Origin: Syntrophobotulus glycolicus DSM 8271
GTDB lineage: Bacteria; Bacillota; Desulfitobacteriia; Desulfitobacteriales; Syntrophobotulaceae
DNA length: 64,000 bases
Direction of reading: 5' to 3'
NCBI RefSeq assembly: GCF_000190635.1
Contig: NC_015172.1
Span: 1,550,001-1,614,000 of the forward strand
Shown: one piece after another, positions 27,284 to 35,551 of the stretch
Layout: each line of letters opens with the position of its first letter
Position numbering within the stretch: the stretch's first letter is position 1
Position numbers and translations under genes: made by a program
Notes under the pieces: generated by a model
Seen by the model: only the letters and a program-made list of their open reading frames with translations
Told to the model about the DNA's origin: nothing
Database searches by the model: none

Positions 27284-28183
27284 ATGCCGGTACCAATGGT
27301 AAGCTATATTACTTGGAACAGAATGGGTTTGAATATTAGAAATCTCAATGCTTTATTGAGAACTGCGGATGATTTTGAACTCTGCATTATAGACAATAAC
27401 TCAAAGGATGATACATGGGATTATGTTATGAGCTTAACTGATCCCCGGATAAAATTAAGAGAAAAGCTTGCTGAAAACGCAGGACCAATTTACGCAGTGA
27501 ATTATGTCCTGGCAAAAAGGCATCCTGAACAATATTTTATTGCTTTAGACAGTGATATCTATATCAAGACACCTGATTGGATAACCAGATTTTTGAAAGT
27601 CTTTGACACGTTTCCGGAGGCAGGCCTTCTGGGGTTGCCTCGTGCTAATCCGTATCCTTATTATTTGCCGGAAATCATCAGGAAGGAAAAAGACGGTGTC
27701 TGTTTTTCTCAACTGAAAAATGGAAAGGTTGGAGTGATGCTGGATTTTGTACCGGGACATTGCCAATGTTTAAGACCAGAATTGATTAAAGAAATAGGCT
27801 ACTGGTGCGAGGAATGCGCTTTTGGAGATGCTGAATTATCTATAAGAGTAAACCAATACAGCTCATTTAAAGCCGGATTTGCGCACAATATTGAGATAGA
27901 TCAGACGCAGTATCTTCCTTGTATGCAATGTGAAGGCCAGCATCTATGTAAGCTTGATCAAGTCAATGACACATGTTTTCAGCTAAGGAATGAAAAATAT
28001 AAAAATGAATCCTTTGCCGCACTTTTTTGGTGGAAATATCTTGAATATTTTAATGAACTTGCCCAGGGAAAAAGAACTTCTTATTGCGCTTCGGTTCATG
28101 ACCCGGAATCGATGATCGATCATCTTTATCATAAAGCGTGGGCCCAGGAAAATTTTGATTTTTATTTAAATCATGCTAATTAA
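27284..28183 (+). CDS. Family 2 glycosyltransferase with four-Cys insert, paralogue 2
   Basis: A 299-residue paralogue without N-terminal extension: MVSYITWNRMGLNIRNL, IIDNNSKDDTWDYV, DxD in ALDSDIYIKTPDW, FVPGHCQCLRPEL, then C-X2-C-X5-C-X8-C (CMQCEGQHLC...TC) and a C-terminal YCASVHDPESMIDHLYHKAWAQENF shared by the family. It is followed 58 bp later by a NeuD/PglD-type acyltransferase gene, the same order as at 33802-35510, so the pair is a duplicated module. Confidence 0.82.
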   Translation: MPVPMVSYITWNRMGLNIRNLNALLRTADDFELCIIDNNSKDDTWDYVMSLTDPRIKLREKLAENAGPIYAVNYVLAKRHPEQYFIALDSDIYIKTPDWITRFLKVFDTFPEAGLLGLPRANPYPYYLPEIIRKEKDGVCFSQLKNGKVGVMLDFVPGHCQCLRPELIKEIGYWCEECAFGDAELSIRVNQYSSFKAGFAHNIEIDQTQYLPCMQCEGQHLCKLDQVNDTCFQLRNEKYKNESFAALFWWKYLEYFNELAQGKRTSYCASVHDPESMIDHLYHKAWAQENFDFYLNHAN

Positions 28184-28241
28184 AACAGTGGGGTTTTGCA
28201 TATTTATATTAAAGATTGAGAGAAAGGGAATGGACCATTTT

Positions 28242-28883
28242 ATGAAAGATTTAATTATCTACGGATCAGGAGGATTAGCCAAGGAGATTGTTCAGTTAAT
28301 CAAGGATATCAACTCCGTTCATGAGGAGTGGAGAATCCTTGGCTATATTGACGATACCAGACCTGGTTATGAAAAACTGATTTGTGGATATCGAATACTC
28401 GGTTCGTCGGAGATATTAAAAGACTTTACTTCAAAGACCAATATTGTGATCGCAATTGGTGATCCCAGGACGAAAAAGAGTATATATGAAAAAATTAAGG
28501 AATATCAGCTTAGTTTTCCCACGCTGGTGCATCCAAAAGCTAAAGTAGCCGATGGTGCAGCATTGGGTGAAGGGGCCATCTTAGGATTAGATACGGTAGT
28601 GTCGGTCGATGTCAATATCGGTAAATTTGTTTTGCTGAACATGCGCGCGGTGATCGGACACGATGTAAAGATTGGGGATTTTTCATCCTGCCTGGTCAAT
28701 TGTGTAGTCGCGGGGAATGTCATTATTGAGCAAAGTGTGTTGATTGGGTCAAATGCGGTGATTATGGAAAAAATAAATATTGGAGAAGAAGTCAAAATCG
28801 GTATGGGAACGGTTATTTATTTTGATGTTCCGGATAAACACGTCGTGATGAATAAGCCGTTAAAGCCGATATATCTTGGATGA
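28242..28883 (+). CDS. NeuD/PglD-type sugar acyltransferase, copy 1
   Basis: A 213-residue enzyme: N-terminal Rossmann-like PglD_N domain (KDLIIYGSGGLAKEIVQLI) and a C-terminal left-handed beta-helix of hexapeptide repeats (from about 100) ending NKPLKPIYLG. The family N- or O-acylates sugars or UDP/dTDP-amino sugars with acyl-CoA or acyl-ACP. Start ATG at 28242 is chosen because paralogue 34854 begins identically (MKDLII); a frame opens earlier at 28173. Likely acylates the amino sugar made by the aminotransferase at 23040; the acyl donor may come from the ACP cassette at 29001-32126. Confidence 0.8.
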   Translation: MKDLIIYGSGGLAKEIVQLIKDINSVHEEWRILGYIDDTRPGYEKLICGYRILGSSEILKDFTSKTNIVIAIGDPRTKKSIYEKIKEYQLSFPTLVHPKAKVADGAALGEGAILGLDTVVSVDVNIGKFVLLNMRAVIGHDVKIGDFSSCLVNCVVAGNVIIEQSVLIGSNAVIMEKINIGEEVKIGMGTVIYFDVPDKHVVMNKPLKPIYLG

Positions 28884-28933
28884 TGATCTTCCGCATGTCT
28901 GAGAGCGGAACAGAAATAAAATCTTTAATAAAA

Positions 28934-28972
28934 AAATAACCACGAATTGCCTGAGTCAAATTGTGGTTATTT
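28934..28972. terminator. Bidirectional terminator between convergent operons
   Basis: AAATAACCAC (28934-28943) pairs with GTGGTTATTT (28963-28972). It separates the plus-strand acyltransferase gene from the minus-strand ACP gene, with A-rich sequence on the left and TTT on the right. Confidence 0.8.
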
Positions 28973-29000
28973 CTGTAGGGGCTGGTATTGAGCTGTATTT

Positions 29001-29228
29001 TCAAGAGAGTTTTTTCATCAGGGTGGTGTAAATGTCACCGAGGTTTTTGAATGAAGTGGCTTCATCCATAGTAAATTCAACTTCATAGATATCTTCCAAT
29101 TCGCTGATGACCACCCAATGCATCAGGGAGTCCCAGCCAGGTGTCACATCTGCCGTAGAGTTTTCATTAAGAGTCTTGGGGTCAACCTTTAGTGTATGGG
29201 CAACAATGGTTATAAATTTATTGTCCAC
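29001..29228 (-). CDS. Acyl carrier protein
   Basis: A 75-residue acyl carrier protein with the phosphopantetheine site GWDSLMH (S34) and the acidic four-helix pattern (ISELEDIYEVEFTMDEATSF). It differs from FabD-type ACPs (DSLD) and resembles stand-alone carriers linked to FkbH proteins. GTG start at 29228 with GGAGG 8 bases before; it starts 1 base after the FkbH stop. Last gene of the acyl cassette operon. Likely carries a short hydroxyacyl or glyceryl unit for sugar decoration. Confidence 0.85.
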   Translation of the reverse strand: MDNKFITIVAHTLKVDPKTLNENSTADVTPGWDSLMHWVVISELEDIYEVEFTMDEATSFKNLGDIYTTLMKKLS

Positions 29229-29229
29229 C

Positions 29230-30948
29230 TTACTTTCCTCCGCTTTCTATCTGTATTTCCACATAATCGAAACTTTTTAAGGTGAATGGCTCCGACATCA
29301 AATAAACCGTTTTAGAACCTTCTTGACTGAGCTTCTGAAAGCCGGCCGAAGGGTAAAAGTGTTTATTGGCTTCATTTTTGGGAGTTTCAATATAATAGGC
29401 AAAGACCTTTTTTATCCCTTTTGACTGAAGAATAGCGAGGATTGAAGATAAAAAACAGTACTCAATATTTCGGCTGAGAACGCGGCAGCTGAGCAAGAAC
29501 GTATCAATCTGGGCAATATCTCCGGATAGCTTGATGAGGCAAACCCCGACAATTCCATTGTCCCCAAATTTGTCCGTAACCGAGGCACAGAACACCATGT
29601 GGTCCGCAGAGACCGACATGCTCTTGACGTGATCCTGAGGATACCGGTGTGTTGTCATATTAAATTGATTTGTTTTGCCGATCAGTTGAGCAATTCTGGG
29701 AAGGTTAAACTGGTTTGCTGTTTCTAGGATAAGCTTAGACTGTAAGCTTGCTAAAAAATCTTCTTTGGAATGAAACAGGTGCTCTTCTTCATCCCGTCTT
29801 TTATTGGCGAGATACATTTCATTTCTTTTCCGATCGTCCTCGGTGAGATTTAAAACTTCAAAGTCGGCGAGCTTTCTCAAAGTATCGACATATTTACTGG
29901 TATCCTTGGGGACATTGACGACTTTTACTTGAGGAAGCAATTTTGTGATCAGTTCCCGTTCTACAGGATTATCATCAAAAAACACCAGACTGTCTAAACC
30001 AATATTTAACTCTCTGGCAATTTCAAGCATATTTTCACTCTTATCTTTCCAGTTGATCTTCATGACTGCAAAGAAATTTTTCTTTAAAAGCATATGGGGA
30101 TGATCCTCAATGATTTCCATGGCATCTTTTAAATTATTCTTGCTGTTAATCGCCAGAATGACCCCTTTTTCATACAGGTTGATCAGCTCCTGCTGAAAAT
30201 CATAGAAGCTTCTGCCCGCGCCGGAGATATCAAGAGTTATTCCGGAGAGCCCATCTTCCCCGGCAATTCCACCCCAGAGAGTATTGTCGAGGTCCAGAAC
30301 CAGACATTTCCTGTTTTTATTCTTTATTGGCAAAACATATCTTAAATACTCCCTGGCAAGAACCCTGGCAAAGGGAATTGAAACCGGACTCATGGTCAAA
30401 TAATACATTCTTTCATCTTTTGCGCGATCATAGCCATACTGGCTGCAAAGACCATGGTAGTCAAAAATATATAGTCTTTCCCGGTCCCGGGCCCATTCTT
30501 CAAGCTTGGAATTCAATATGGAGATCATATCCTTTAAGCCTGGTTTGGCTTTATTGTCCAAGATGCCTAAAGGGCTATAATAAGGGACCGGGAAATTGTT
30601 GAAAATAATGGTTGCCTTGCTGTTGGTTAAGACAGTCTCAAGCGTCGTCTTCAGCGATTCGAATGTTTCTTGAATAACAGAAGTCTTCAGCTCTTCACTG
30701 CTTTTCAAAACAGGAGAACGGTACCATTCTTCGAAAAGAAGTCTTCCCTCTAAGCAGAAGAAAATAATCTCCGGATTAAAGCGATATAAATTGCTGTTTG
30801 GATCGGATATTTCAGCATTGTACTGGTTATAAGGCATGTTCAGTATTTCCGAAGCCAGTTGGTTATTGGAGTACTCCTCTTTCATAGCAATTGCGATATA
30901 TTCAGTAGTGCAGTTACTGAGTAAAGCAATATGAAGTGTTTGTCGCAT
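29230..30948 (-). CDS. FkbH-like HAD-IIIC family protein
   Basis: A 572-residue protein: N-terminal SGNH-like region (1-200), HAD phosphatase core with DLDNT (219-223; LVLDLDNTLWGG) and FFDDNPVERE, and a C-terminal GNAT-like region. FkbH relatives take 1,3-bisphosphoglycerate, remove phosphate and load glycerate onto a partner ACP. The ACP gene directly follows, supporting a loading role here. The start overlaps the SDR stop (TAATG at 30950-30946), so the genes are translationally coupled. Confidence 0.82.
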   Translation of the reverse strand: MRQTLHIALLSNCTTEYIAIAMKEEYSNNQLASEILNMPYNQYNAEISDPNSNLYRFNPEIIFFCLEGRLLFEEWYRSPVLKSSEELKTSVIQETFESLKTTLETVLTNSKATIIFNNFPVPYYSPLGILDNKAKPGLKDMISILNSKLEEWARDRERLYIFDYHGLCSQYGYDRAKDERMYYLTMSPVSIPFARVLAREYLRYVLPIKNKNRKCLVLDLDNTLWGGIAGEDGLSGITLDISGAGRSFYDFQQELINLYEKGVILAINSKNNLKDAMEIIEDHPHMLLKKNFFAVMKINWKDKSENMLEIARELNIGLDSLVFFDDNPVERELITKLLPQVKVVNVPKDTSKYVDTLRKLADFEVLNLTEDDRKRNEMYLANKRRDEEEHLFHSKEDFLASLQSKLILETANQFNLPRIAQLIGKTNQFNMTTHRYPQDHVKSMSVSADHMVFCASVTDKFGDNGIVGVCLIKLSGDIAQIDTFLLSCRVLSRNIEYCFLSSILAILQSKGIKKVFAYYIETPKNEANKHFYPSAGFQKLSQEGSKTVYLMSEPFTLKSFDYVEIQIESGGK

Positions 30949-31679
30949 TAGAATGTTTCCCCTCCATTAACAGGAATATTGATTCCATTTAAAAAATCAG
31001 CTTGATCAGATATTAAGAATTCCAGAATATCTGCGGCATCGTCTGTTGAGGCCATTCGGCCCATCGGATGGTTAGCACTGTAAACTTCAAGGTACTTTCG
31101 AGGCAGGTATTTAGACAGGTCCGTGGCCATTAGTCCGGGAGAAATCATATTCACGGTAATCCCGTATGGAATGAGTTCCACGGCCAGGGCTTTGGAAAGC
31201 CCCATGAGAGCATATTTGGCAGTGATATAATGAGCGATTTTTTTCGGCGGAAGATTAAAGACATAGGAGGATAATATATTGATGATCTTACCTGAATGAC
31301 GATCTCTCATTAACGGGGAAGTTTCCCTGGAAAAAAAATAAGCGCCCATGACATGGATATCCAGCAGGCTTTTAAAATGATCGGAATCGGAGTTTAAAAA
31401 GTCGGTCGGAGTAAAAGCCGGACAAGCATTATTGATTAAAACGTCTATTTTGCCGAATGTAGAAGATATTTTCCTGACGGTATCTTGCACTTCATCACCA
31501 TTTTGCTGGTTGCATTGAAGAGAGAAGGCACCGGTTTCCCGGGCCAGCTGCAGAGCAGCGTCCTGAGAATTGAGATAGGTAAAGCAAATCATATGCTCCT
31601 TATTCAGCGCCAGTCTTTCTACAACTTTTTTGCCAAGACCCCGGCTGCCTCCGGTAATTAAAAATACTTTCTTTTCCAT
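30948..31679 (-). CDS. Short-chain dehydrogenase/reductase (FabG-like)
   Basis: A 243-residue NAD(P)-dependent oxidoreductase: TGGSRGLGKKV (8-18) for cofactor, NNACPAF, the catalytic YITAKYALMG (YxxxK) and SPGLMATDLSKYL. It resembles 3-oxoacyl-ACP reductases. Between MaoC hydratase and FkbH-ACP genes it most likely reduces or oxidises an acyl-ACP intermediate. Second gene of the operon, 18 bp after MaoC. Confidence 0.85.
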   Translation of the reverse strand: MEKKVFLITGGSRGLGKKVVERLALNKEHMICFTYLNSQDAALQLARETGAFSLQCNQQNGDEVQDTVRKISSTFGKIDVLINNACPAFTPTDFLNSDSDHFKSLLDIHVMGAYFFSRETSPLMRDRHSGKIINILSSYVFNLPPKKIAHYITAKYALMGLSKALAVELIPYGITVNMISPGLMATDLSKYLPRKYLEVYSANHPMGRMASTDDAADILEFLISDQADFLNGINIPVNGGETF

Positions 31680-31697
31680 TCCTTTGCCTTCTTTTCG

Positions 31698-32126
31698 TTA
31701 TTTCAAATTCACTTTGATGATTCCCCGTATAACCGTCTGGTCCCTTTGATTTTTTATCCTGTATTTGACTGTAAGGATACAGAGGTTCAGAGCGCCGCCA
31801 TATTGCTTGTCGGTGATTTTCCCGCTCACTTTTACGGTATCTCCGACCCTTACCGGTAATAGATAGTCGGCAGTCTGGCTGATGATGATTGATCCGTTAC
31901 CCGGAAGATACATCCCGATCAAAGTGGATAAGAAAGAAAGGGAAAGCATACCATGGGCGATGGGACTTTCTAAATTGATTTTCTCACAGTACTCCTTGTC
32001 AATATGGACAGGATTGAAATCTCCTGTAAGCCGGGCAAAATCATTAACCATTGTTTGGGTAATTGTTTTTTTCAGTTCATAGCTTTGACCGACAGAGATA
32101 TCCTTTTCTCGTATAATCTTATACAC
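31698..32126 (-). CDS. MaoC-like hydratase (R-specific enoyl-CoA/ACP hydratase type)
   Basis: A 142-residue single hot-dog protein with the hydratase signature ARLTGDFNPVHID (D-x-N-P-x-H), followed by AHGMLSLSFLSTLIG and TADYLLPVRVGDTV. It hydrates enoyl thioesters to (R)-3-hydroxyacyl products. First gene of a four-gene operon (hydratase, SDR, FkbH-like, ACP) with a SigK-type promoter 60 bp upstream. AntA of the anthrose operon is also an enoyl hydratase, though of another family. Confidence 0.88.
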   Translation of the reverse strand: MYKIIREKDISVGQSYELKKTITQTMVNDFARLTGDFNPVHIDKEYCEKINLESPIAHGMLSLSFLSTLIGMYLPGNGSIIISQTADYLLPVRVGDTVKVSGKITDKQYGGALNLCILTVKYRIKNQRDQTVIRGIIKVNLK

Positions 32127-32185
32127 GATAAATGACCCCTTTTTTAAATGCCTGTAATCAGCAAAAAAATAAAATACTTATGCCA

Positions 32186-32213
32186 TATTGTATTAAAGTA
32201 AGGGTAAAGTTGT
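32186..32213 (-). promoter_or_regulatory. SigK-type promoter of the acyl cassette operon
   Basis: Minus strand: AC (32213-32212), 17-bp spacer, AATACAATA (32194-32186). The -10 is the same as that of the collagen-like gene at 41628-41636; the first base departs from the CATAnnnTA consensus. Confidence 0.55.
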
Positions 32214-32255
32214 AACAAAAATCCTGCTATTTTTTGGCAAGCGATTTTTGTATAA

Positions 32256-32310
32256 AAAAAACAGATCTGTTTTTCCTTGAAGTACCGGCCGGGAAAAACA
32301 AATCTGTTTT
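32256..32310 (-). terminator. Terminator of the metallophosphoesterase gene
   Basis: On the minus strand AAAACAGATTTGTTTTTCC (32310-32292) pairs with GGAAAAACAGATCTGTTTT (32276-32258), followed by more T. A long stem of about 19 bp with one G-U. Confidence 0.85.
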
Positions 32311-32322
32311 GATCCGTATCCT

Positions 32323-33225
32323 CTAGTCAGGGCGAAGAATGAAATAATCTTTTAATTTCCTTGGTCCGCCCAATATTTCTCTGCCGATAAACATTGTCCC
32401 ATCCTCTCTGGTTTTGACTTTCCATTTGACCAGTGTAATAAAACCATCGGCAATTTCAATTCCGGTTATTGAGCTGGGATGAACGCAGCTTCCATCATTA
32501 AAATATGGGGGTTCACCGACTTCGGGAAACATCGGCCGGTGAGTATGGCCGGCAATCAGCATGTGCTTCTCTCGCTTGACCCACTCAGTAATGCTTTTTT
32601 CGATAGACTCTTTCTTTTTATAGTTTTTAGCTGTGCTTGTCGGGTCATTAAAACCAAATAATTCAATATCTCTCCATAAATACCTGACGAGAAACCTTCT
32701 TAATTTCCACAGTTTATAATCCAGGAAGCTTGCTTGATGGCCATGAATCAAAAGAATTTTTTGACCTGTGATTTCATGCCGTAAAATTAAGCCCTCATAA
32801 ACGTTGATATTTTCGAACAAAGGAACCTGTTTTTTTTCTTGTTCATCATAATAGTGGTATAGCTTATTTCGTACGAATCGTTCTCTGCTTTTGACCATAT
32901 CATGGTTGCCGAAGATGAAATAAAGTCTTTCTTTCTTGAAAAATTTCGCAAGAAGTAAAAAGACATCTTTGTGCACGAGCAAGATATCGGAGAATTTCTT
33001 ATTCTCCCAAAGTTCGTCGCCATCCCCAATCTCAATATAACTATAGTTTTCTTTGTAGTAATGGGTCAAAGCAGCAAAATATAGATTTTGGTTTTTGGAA
33101 AAACCATCAGCCCAGCTTCCATCCCCCCTATGCACATCACTCATGATAATGATCCTGGAGGAATCGTTAAAAGGAATTTCTTTTGCTGATTCAAAGACTT
33201 TGGAAATGCGTTCTAAGGTACCCAT
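32323..33225 (-). CDS. Metallophosphoesterase
   Basis: A 300-residue calcineurin-like phosphoesterase with all metal motifs: IIMSDVHRGD, GDGDELWE, FGNHDM, LIHGHQAS and AGHTHRP. It resembles the UDP-2,3-diacylglucosamine hydrolase-like branch. Its substrate is unknown. It has its own terminator and lies between the acyl cassette and the second tiny membrane peptide, so a role in the spore glycan region is possible but not supported directly. Confidence 0.85.
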   Translation of the reverse strand: MGTLERISKVFESAKEIPFNDSSRIIIMSDVHRGDGSWADGFSKNQNLYFAALTHYYKENYSYIEIGDGDELWENKKFSDILLVHKDVFLLLAKFFKKERLYFIFGNHDMVKSRERFVRNKLYHYYDEQEKKQVPLFENINVYEGLILRHEITGQKILLIHGHQASFLDYKLWKLRRFLVRYLWRDIELFGFNDPTSTAKNYKKKESIEKSITEWVKREKHMLIAGHTHRPMFPEVGEPPYFNDGSCVHPSSITGIEIADGFITLVKWKVKTREDGTMFIGREILGGPRKLKDYFILRPD

Positions 33226-33273
33226 ACAGACCCCTCGCCATTACTAAAATTTTTATTCACTTGCAAGATTCCT

Positions 33274-33306
33274 CAAAAAAAGGTGGCAGAAAAATTCCCC
33301 CACCTT
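33274..33306 (-). terminator. Terminator of tiny membrane peptide B
   Basis: Minus strand AAGGTGG (33306-33300) pairs with CCACCTT (33286-33280), followed by TTTTT. Confidence 0.75.
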
Positions 33307-33405
33307 AAATACATGCATTTTCCTTGCCTTTCATCTCATGAAGATTTGTCCTGAATGATCAGGATCATCTGCTAGATCAGAAAGAACGTTTCAAAACATT
33401 GTTCT

Positions 33406-33564
33406 TTAAAAGAATCTATGCGGTTGTGGCTGTGGTGTACCTAACGGAGGTTTTTCGTGATGTTCGATTTCCTCAAGATTATGCAGGATGTGGATGAGCA
33501 GCCAAATAATAATTGCTAGTTCAATGGCGATAATAGGAAGGAATAATGAGACAACGATAAGCAT
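33406..33564 (-). CDS. Tiny membrane peptide, paralogue B
   Basis: A 52-residue protein with one membrane segment (LFLPIIAIELAIIIWLLI), an acidic/His-rich helix (LHNLEEIEHHE) and a Pro/Gln tail. It is a clear paralogue of 21281-21433. AAAGGGGGAT precedes the ATG. Its SigK-type promoter is 43 bp upstream. In both places the gene lies next to and divergent or adjacent to a four-Cys glycosyltransferase unit. Function unknown. Confidence 0.72.
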   Translation of the reverse strand: MLIVVSLFLPIIAIELAIIIWLLIHILHNLEEIEHHEKPPLGTPQPQPHRFF

Positions 33565-33606
33565 TTTTTATCCCCCTTTCTACGGAATATTGTCCTTTTT
33601 TTAGTA

Positions 33607-33634
33607 TAAATTATGTTTCTTGTCCTGAATTGGT
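33607..33634 (-). promoter_or_regulatory. SigK-type promoter of tiny membrane peptide B
   Basis: Minus strand: AC (33634-33633), 17-bp spacer, CATAATTTA (33615-33607). Spacer contains GGACAAG. The region matches the upstream region of paralogue A. Confidence 0.65.
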
Positions 33635-33739
33635 GAATAAGCTGGTTCGTCTAAAATCAGTGATCAGATCATTGTGAGTAGGAGATAGAGATGAACAACA
33701 GAGAAAAAGAATTATTGGAAAAATATAGATAAAATTGTA

Positions 33740-33766
33740 ACTAAGGACAACTATTTCCATATAATA
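33740..33766 (+). promoter_or_regulatory. SigK-type promoter of glycosyltransferase paralogue 3
   Basis: AC (33740-33741), 16-bp spacer, CATATAATA (33758-33766), 36 bp before the start. Shares GGACAACTATTTCCATAT with the minus-strand promoter at 24298. Confidence 0.72.
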
Positions 33767-33801
33767 AACAGTAAGTTGGACGAACTAGACTATTTGAGGG
33801 G

Positions 33802-34701
33802 ATGATGATGATGATACCGCCATTATTAAGTTATGTGACATTTAACCGCCTGGGCCTGACCATAAGCAGCTTATCCAGTATTCTCAATACTTCTGATGAT
33901 TTTGAAATGCATATCATAGATAATAATTCTACTGACGACACCTGGGACTATATTCTAAGTTTGAATGACAGTCGAATCAAATCAAAAACGAAAAATCCTA
34001 TAAATGTTGGACAAATTCATGCAATGAACATTAACCTTGCCAGGAGAAAAGAAGATCAATATTTTATAACGATTGACAATGATATTATGATCAACACAAA
34101 AGACTGGATAAGCCGGTTTATGCAGGTGTTTGATGCCTTTCCCGATCTTGGTATGCTCGGAGTTCAAACCATTCCTGACAATTCTCCAGATGTCACGCCG
34201 GTGTCCCAAAACGGCCAAACCTACCTGGCGTTAAATAAAGTCCCTGAACAACAGCCGAGAAAGTCATTTATTCCCGGCAGCTGTCTGTGTTTAAAACCGG
34301 AATTGATTGAGAAAGTCGGTTATTGGAGTGAGGAAAACTGCTTTGGCGATATAGAATTATCCTTCCGAGTGAACAATTTTACTTCTTTTAAGGCAGGTTT
34401 TATCACCGATGTTGAACTCAGCATTTTACAAAATGTTGATTGTGCGGGATGTCAGTATAAAGATAGCTGCAAACTGAACAAGGCAGGGGGAAAAACATGC
34501 TTTTCCGAGTATAAAAATCTGAATGATATTTTCAGAGATAAGTTCTGGTGGAAATTTAAAGAAACTGTTACAGATATGCAAAGTGGAGCACGCCCGATCT
34601 ATTGTGCTTCTTTACTCGGTTATAAGATTAATTCTGACCAGATATTTAACTTTAACTGGGCGACAGAGAACATCCAATTTTATATCAACAATGCCAATTA
34701 G
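33802..34701 (+). CDS. Family 2 glycosyltransferase with four-Cys insert, paralogue 3
   Basis: A 299-residue paralogue: LLSYVTFNRLGLTISSL, IIDNNSTDDTWDYI, DxD as TIDNDIMINTKDW (DND where the others have DSD), FIPGSCLCLKPEL and the insert C-X2-C-X5-C-X9-C (CAGCQYKDSC...TC). Four ATG codons in a row (33802-33813) make the exact start uncertain; comparison with paralogue 2 favours the fourth. Followed by an acyltransferase gene, as for paralogue 2. Confidence 0.82.
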   Translation: MMMMIPPLLSYVTFNRLGLTISSLSSILNTSDDFEMHIIDNNSTDDTWDYILSLNDSRIKSKTKNPINVGQIHAMNINLARRKEDQYFITIDNDIMINTKDWISRFMQVFDAFPDLGMLGVQTIPDNSPDVTPVSQNGQTYLALNKVPEQQPRKSFIPGSCLCLKPELIEKVGYWSEENCFGDIELSFRVNNFTSFKAGFITDVELSILQNVDCAGCQYKDSCKLNKAGGKTCFSEYKNLNDIFRDKFWWKFKETVTDMQSGARPIYCASLLGYKINSDQIFNFNWATENIQFYINNAN

Positions 34702-34853
34702 TTTCTCAGGACCGGATATCAACAATCAGAAATCACCTTATTTGGGTTTGTTCAACCATTGGATTGTTTTTTCTACAGAAATATTTCTAGGCAACAATGT
34801 ATTAATTTACGAAGTCATTCATCTGAGCAATTAACTAAGATGAGGTAAATCGC

Positions 34854-35510
34854 ATGAAAGATCTAATTATCTTTGGCGCAGGTAACTTTGGCAGAGAAGT
34901 CGTCCAGCTTGTCAAGGACATTAATACAGATAAGTCTCAATGGAACCTTCTCGGCTATATTGATGAGACAGTCGAAAAGCAAGGGGCCATGATTAATCAT
35001 TGTATGGTCCTCGGCAATCTGGACTGGCTAAAAAAAAATATCAGACCAGATCTTTGGATGGTATGTGCAGTAGCGAATTGTAAGAACAAGTATAGTATTC
35101 TCAACAAGCTTTCCGGCATGAAAGTAAAATTTGCCAACCTCATCCATCCAAATGTCAAGTTAAGTCATTTCGTTCACTTGGGTATCGGTAATATTATCTG
35201 TTGGAATACTTTTTTATCAATTGATACACAGATCGGCAACCATATCATTCTTAGCCCTGGTTGTGCAATTGGGCATGATAGTGTAATTGAAGACTATTCC
35301 ACATTATACTGGAATGTAAATCTTTCAGGAAATGTAAGGATTGGAGAAGGCTGCGAGATCGGTACAAAAGCCGTGGTTCTTCCGAAGAAAGCAGTAGGCA
35401 AATGGAGTGTAGTTGGCGCAGGATCAGTTGTGACTAAAAATGTTCCGGAGAACAGTATTGTTGTTGGCGTCCCGGCAAGACCGATTATTTTTAACGAACA
35501 GGATTATTGA
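34854..35510 (+). CDS. NeuD/PglD-type sugar acyltransferase, copy 2
   Basis: A 218-residue enzyme with N-terminal PglD_N-like domain (KDLIIFGAGNFGREVVQLVKDIN) and a hexapeptide left-handed beta-helix ending SVVTKNVPENSIVVGVPARPI. The catalytic His-type segment AIGHDSVIEDY is present. About half identical by eye to copy 1 in the first 40 residues. GAGGTAAATCGC precedes the ATG. It sits between two glycosyltransferase genes; probably N- or O-acylates a sugar nucleotide. Confidence 0.83.
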   Translation: MKDLIIFGAGNFGREVVQLVKDINTDKSQWNLLGYIDETVEKQGAMINHCMVLGNLDWLKKNIRPDLWMVCAVANCKNKYSILNKLSGMKVKFANLIHPNVKLSHFVHLGIGNIICWNTFLSIDTQIGNHIILSPGCAIGHDSVIEDYSTLYWNVNLSGNVRIGEGCEIGTKAVVLPKKAVGKWSVVGAGSVVTKNVPENSIVVGVPARPIIFNEQDY

Positions 35511-35551
35511 ATAAATGTTGAACGAAAAAGAAAAGGATTGGTGTGTTGAAT

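Noticed and set aside
34523-34834. Open frame of 103 codons after glycosyltransferase paralogue 3
   Set aside because: Mostly overlaps the glycosyltransferase in another frame and has no ribosome site or recognisable sequence.
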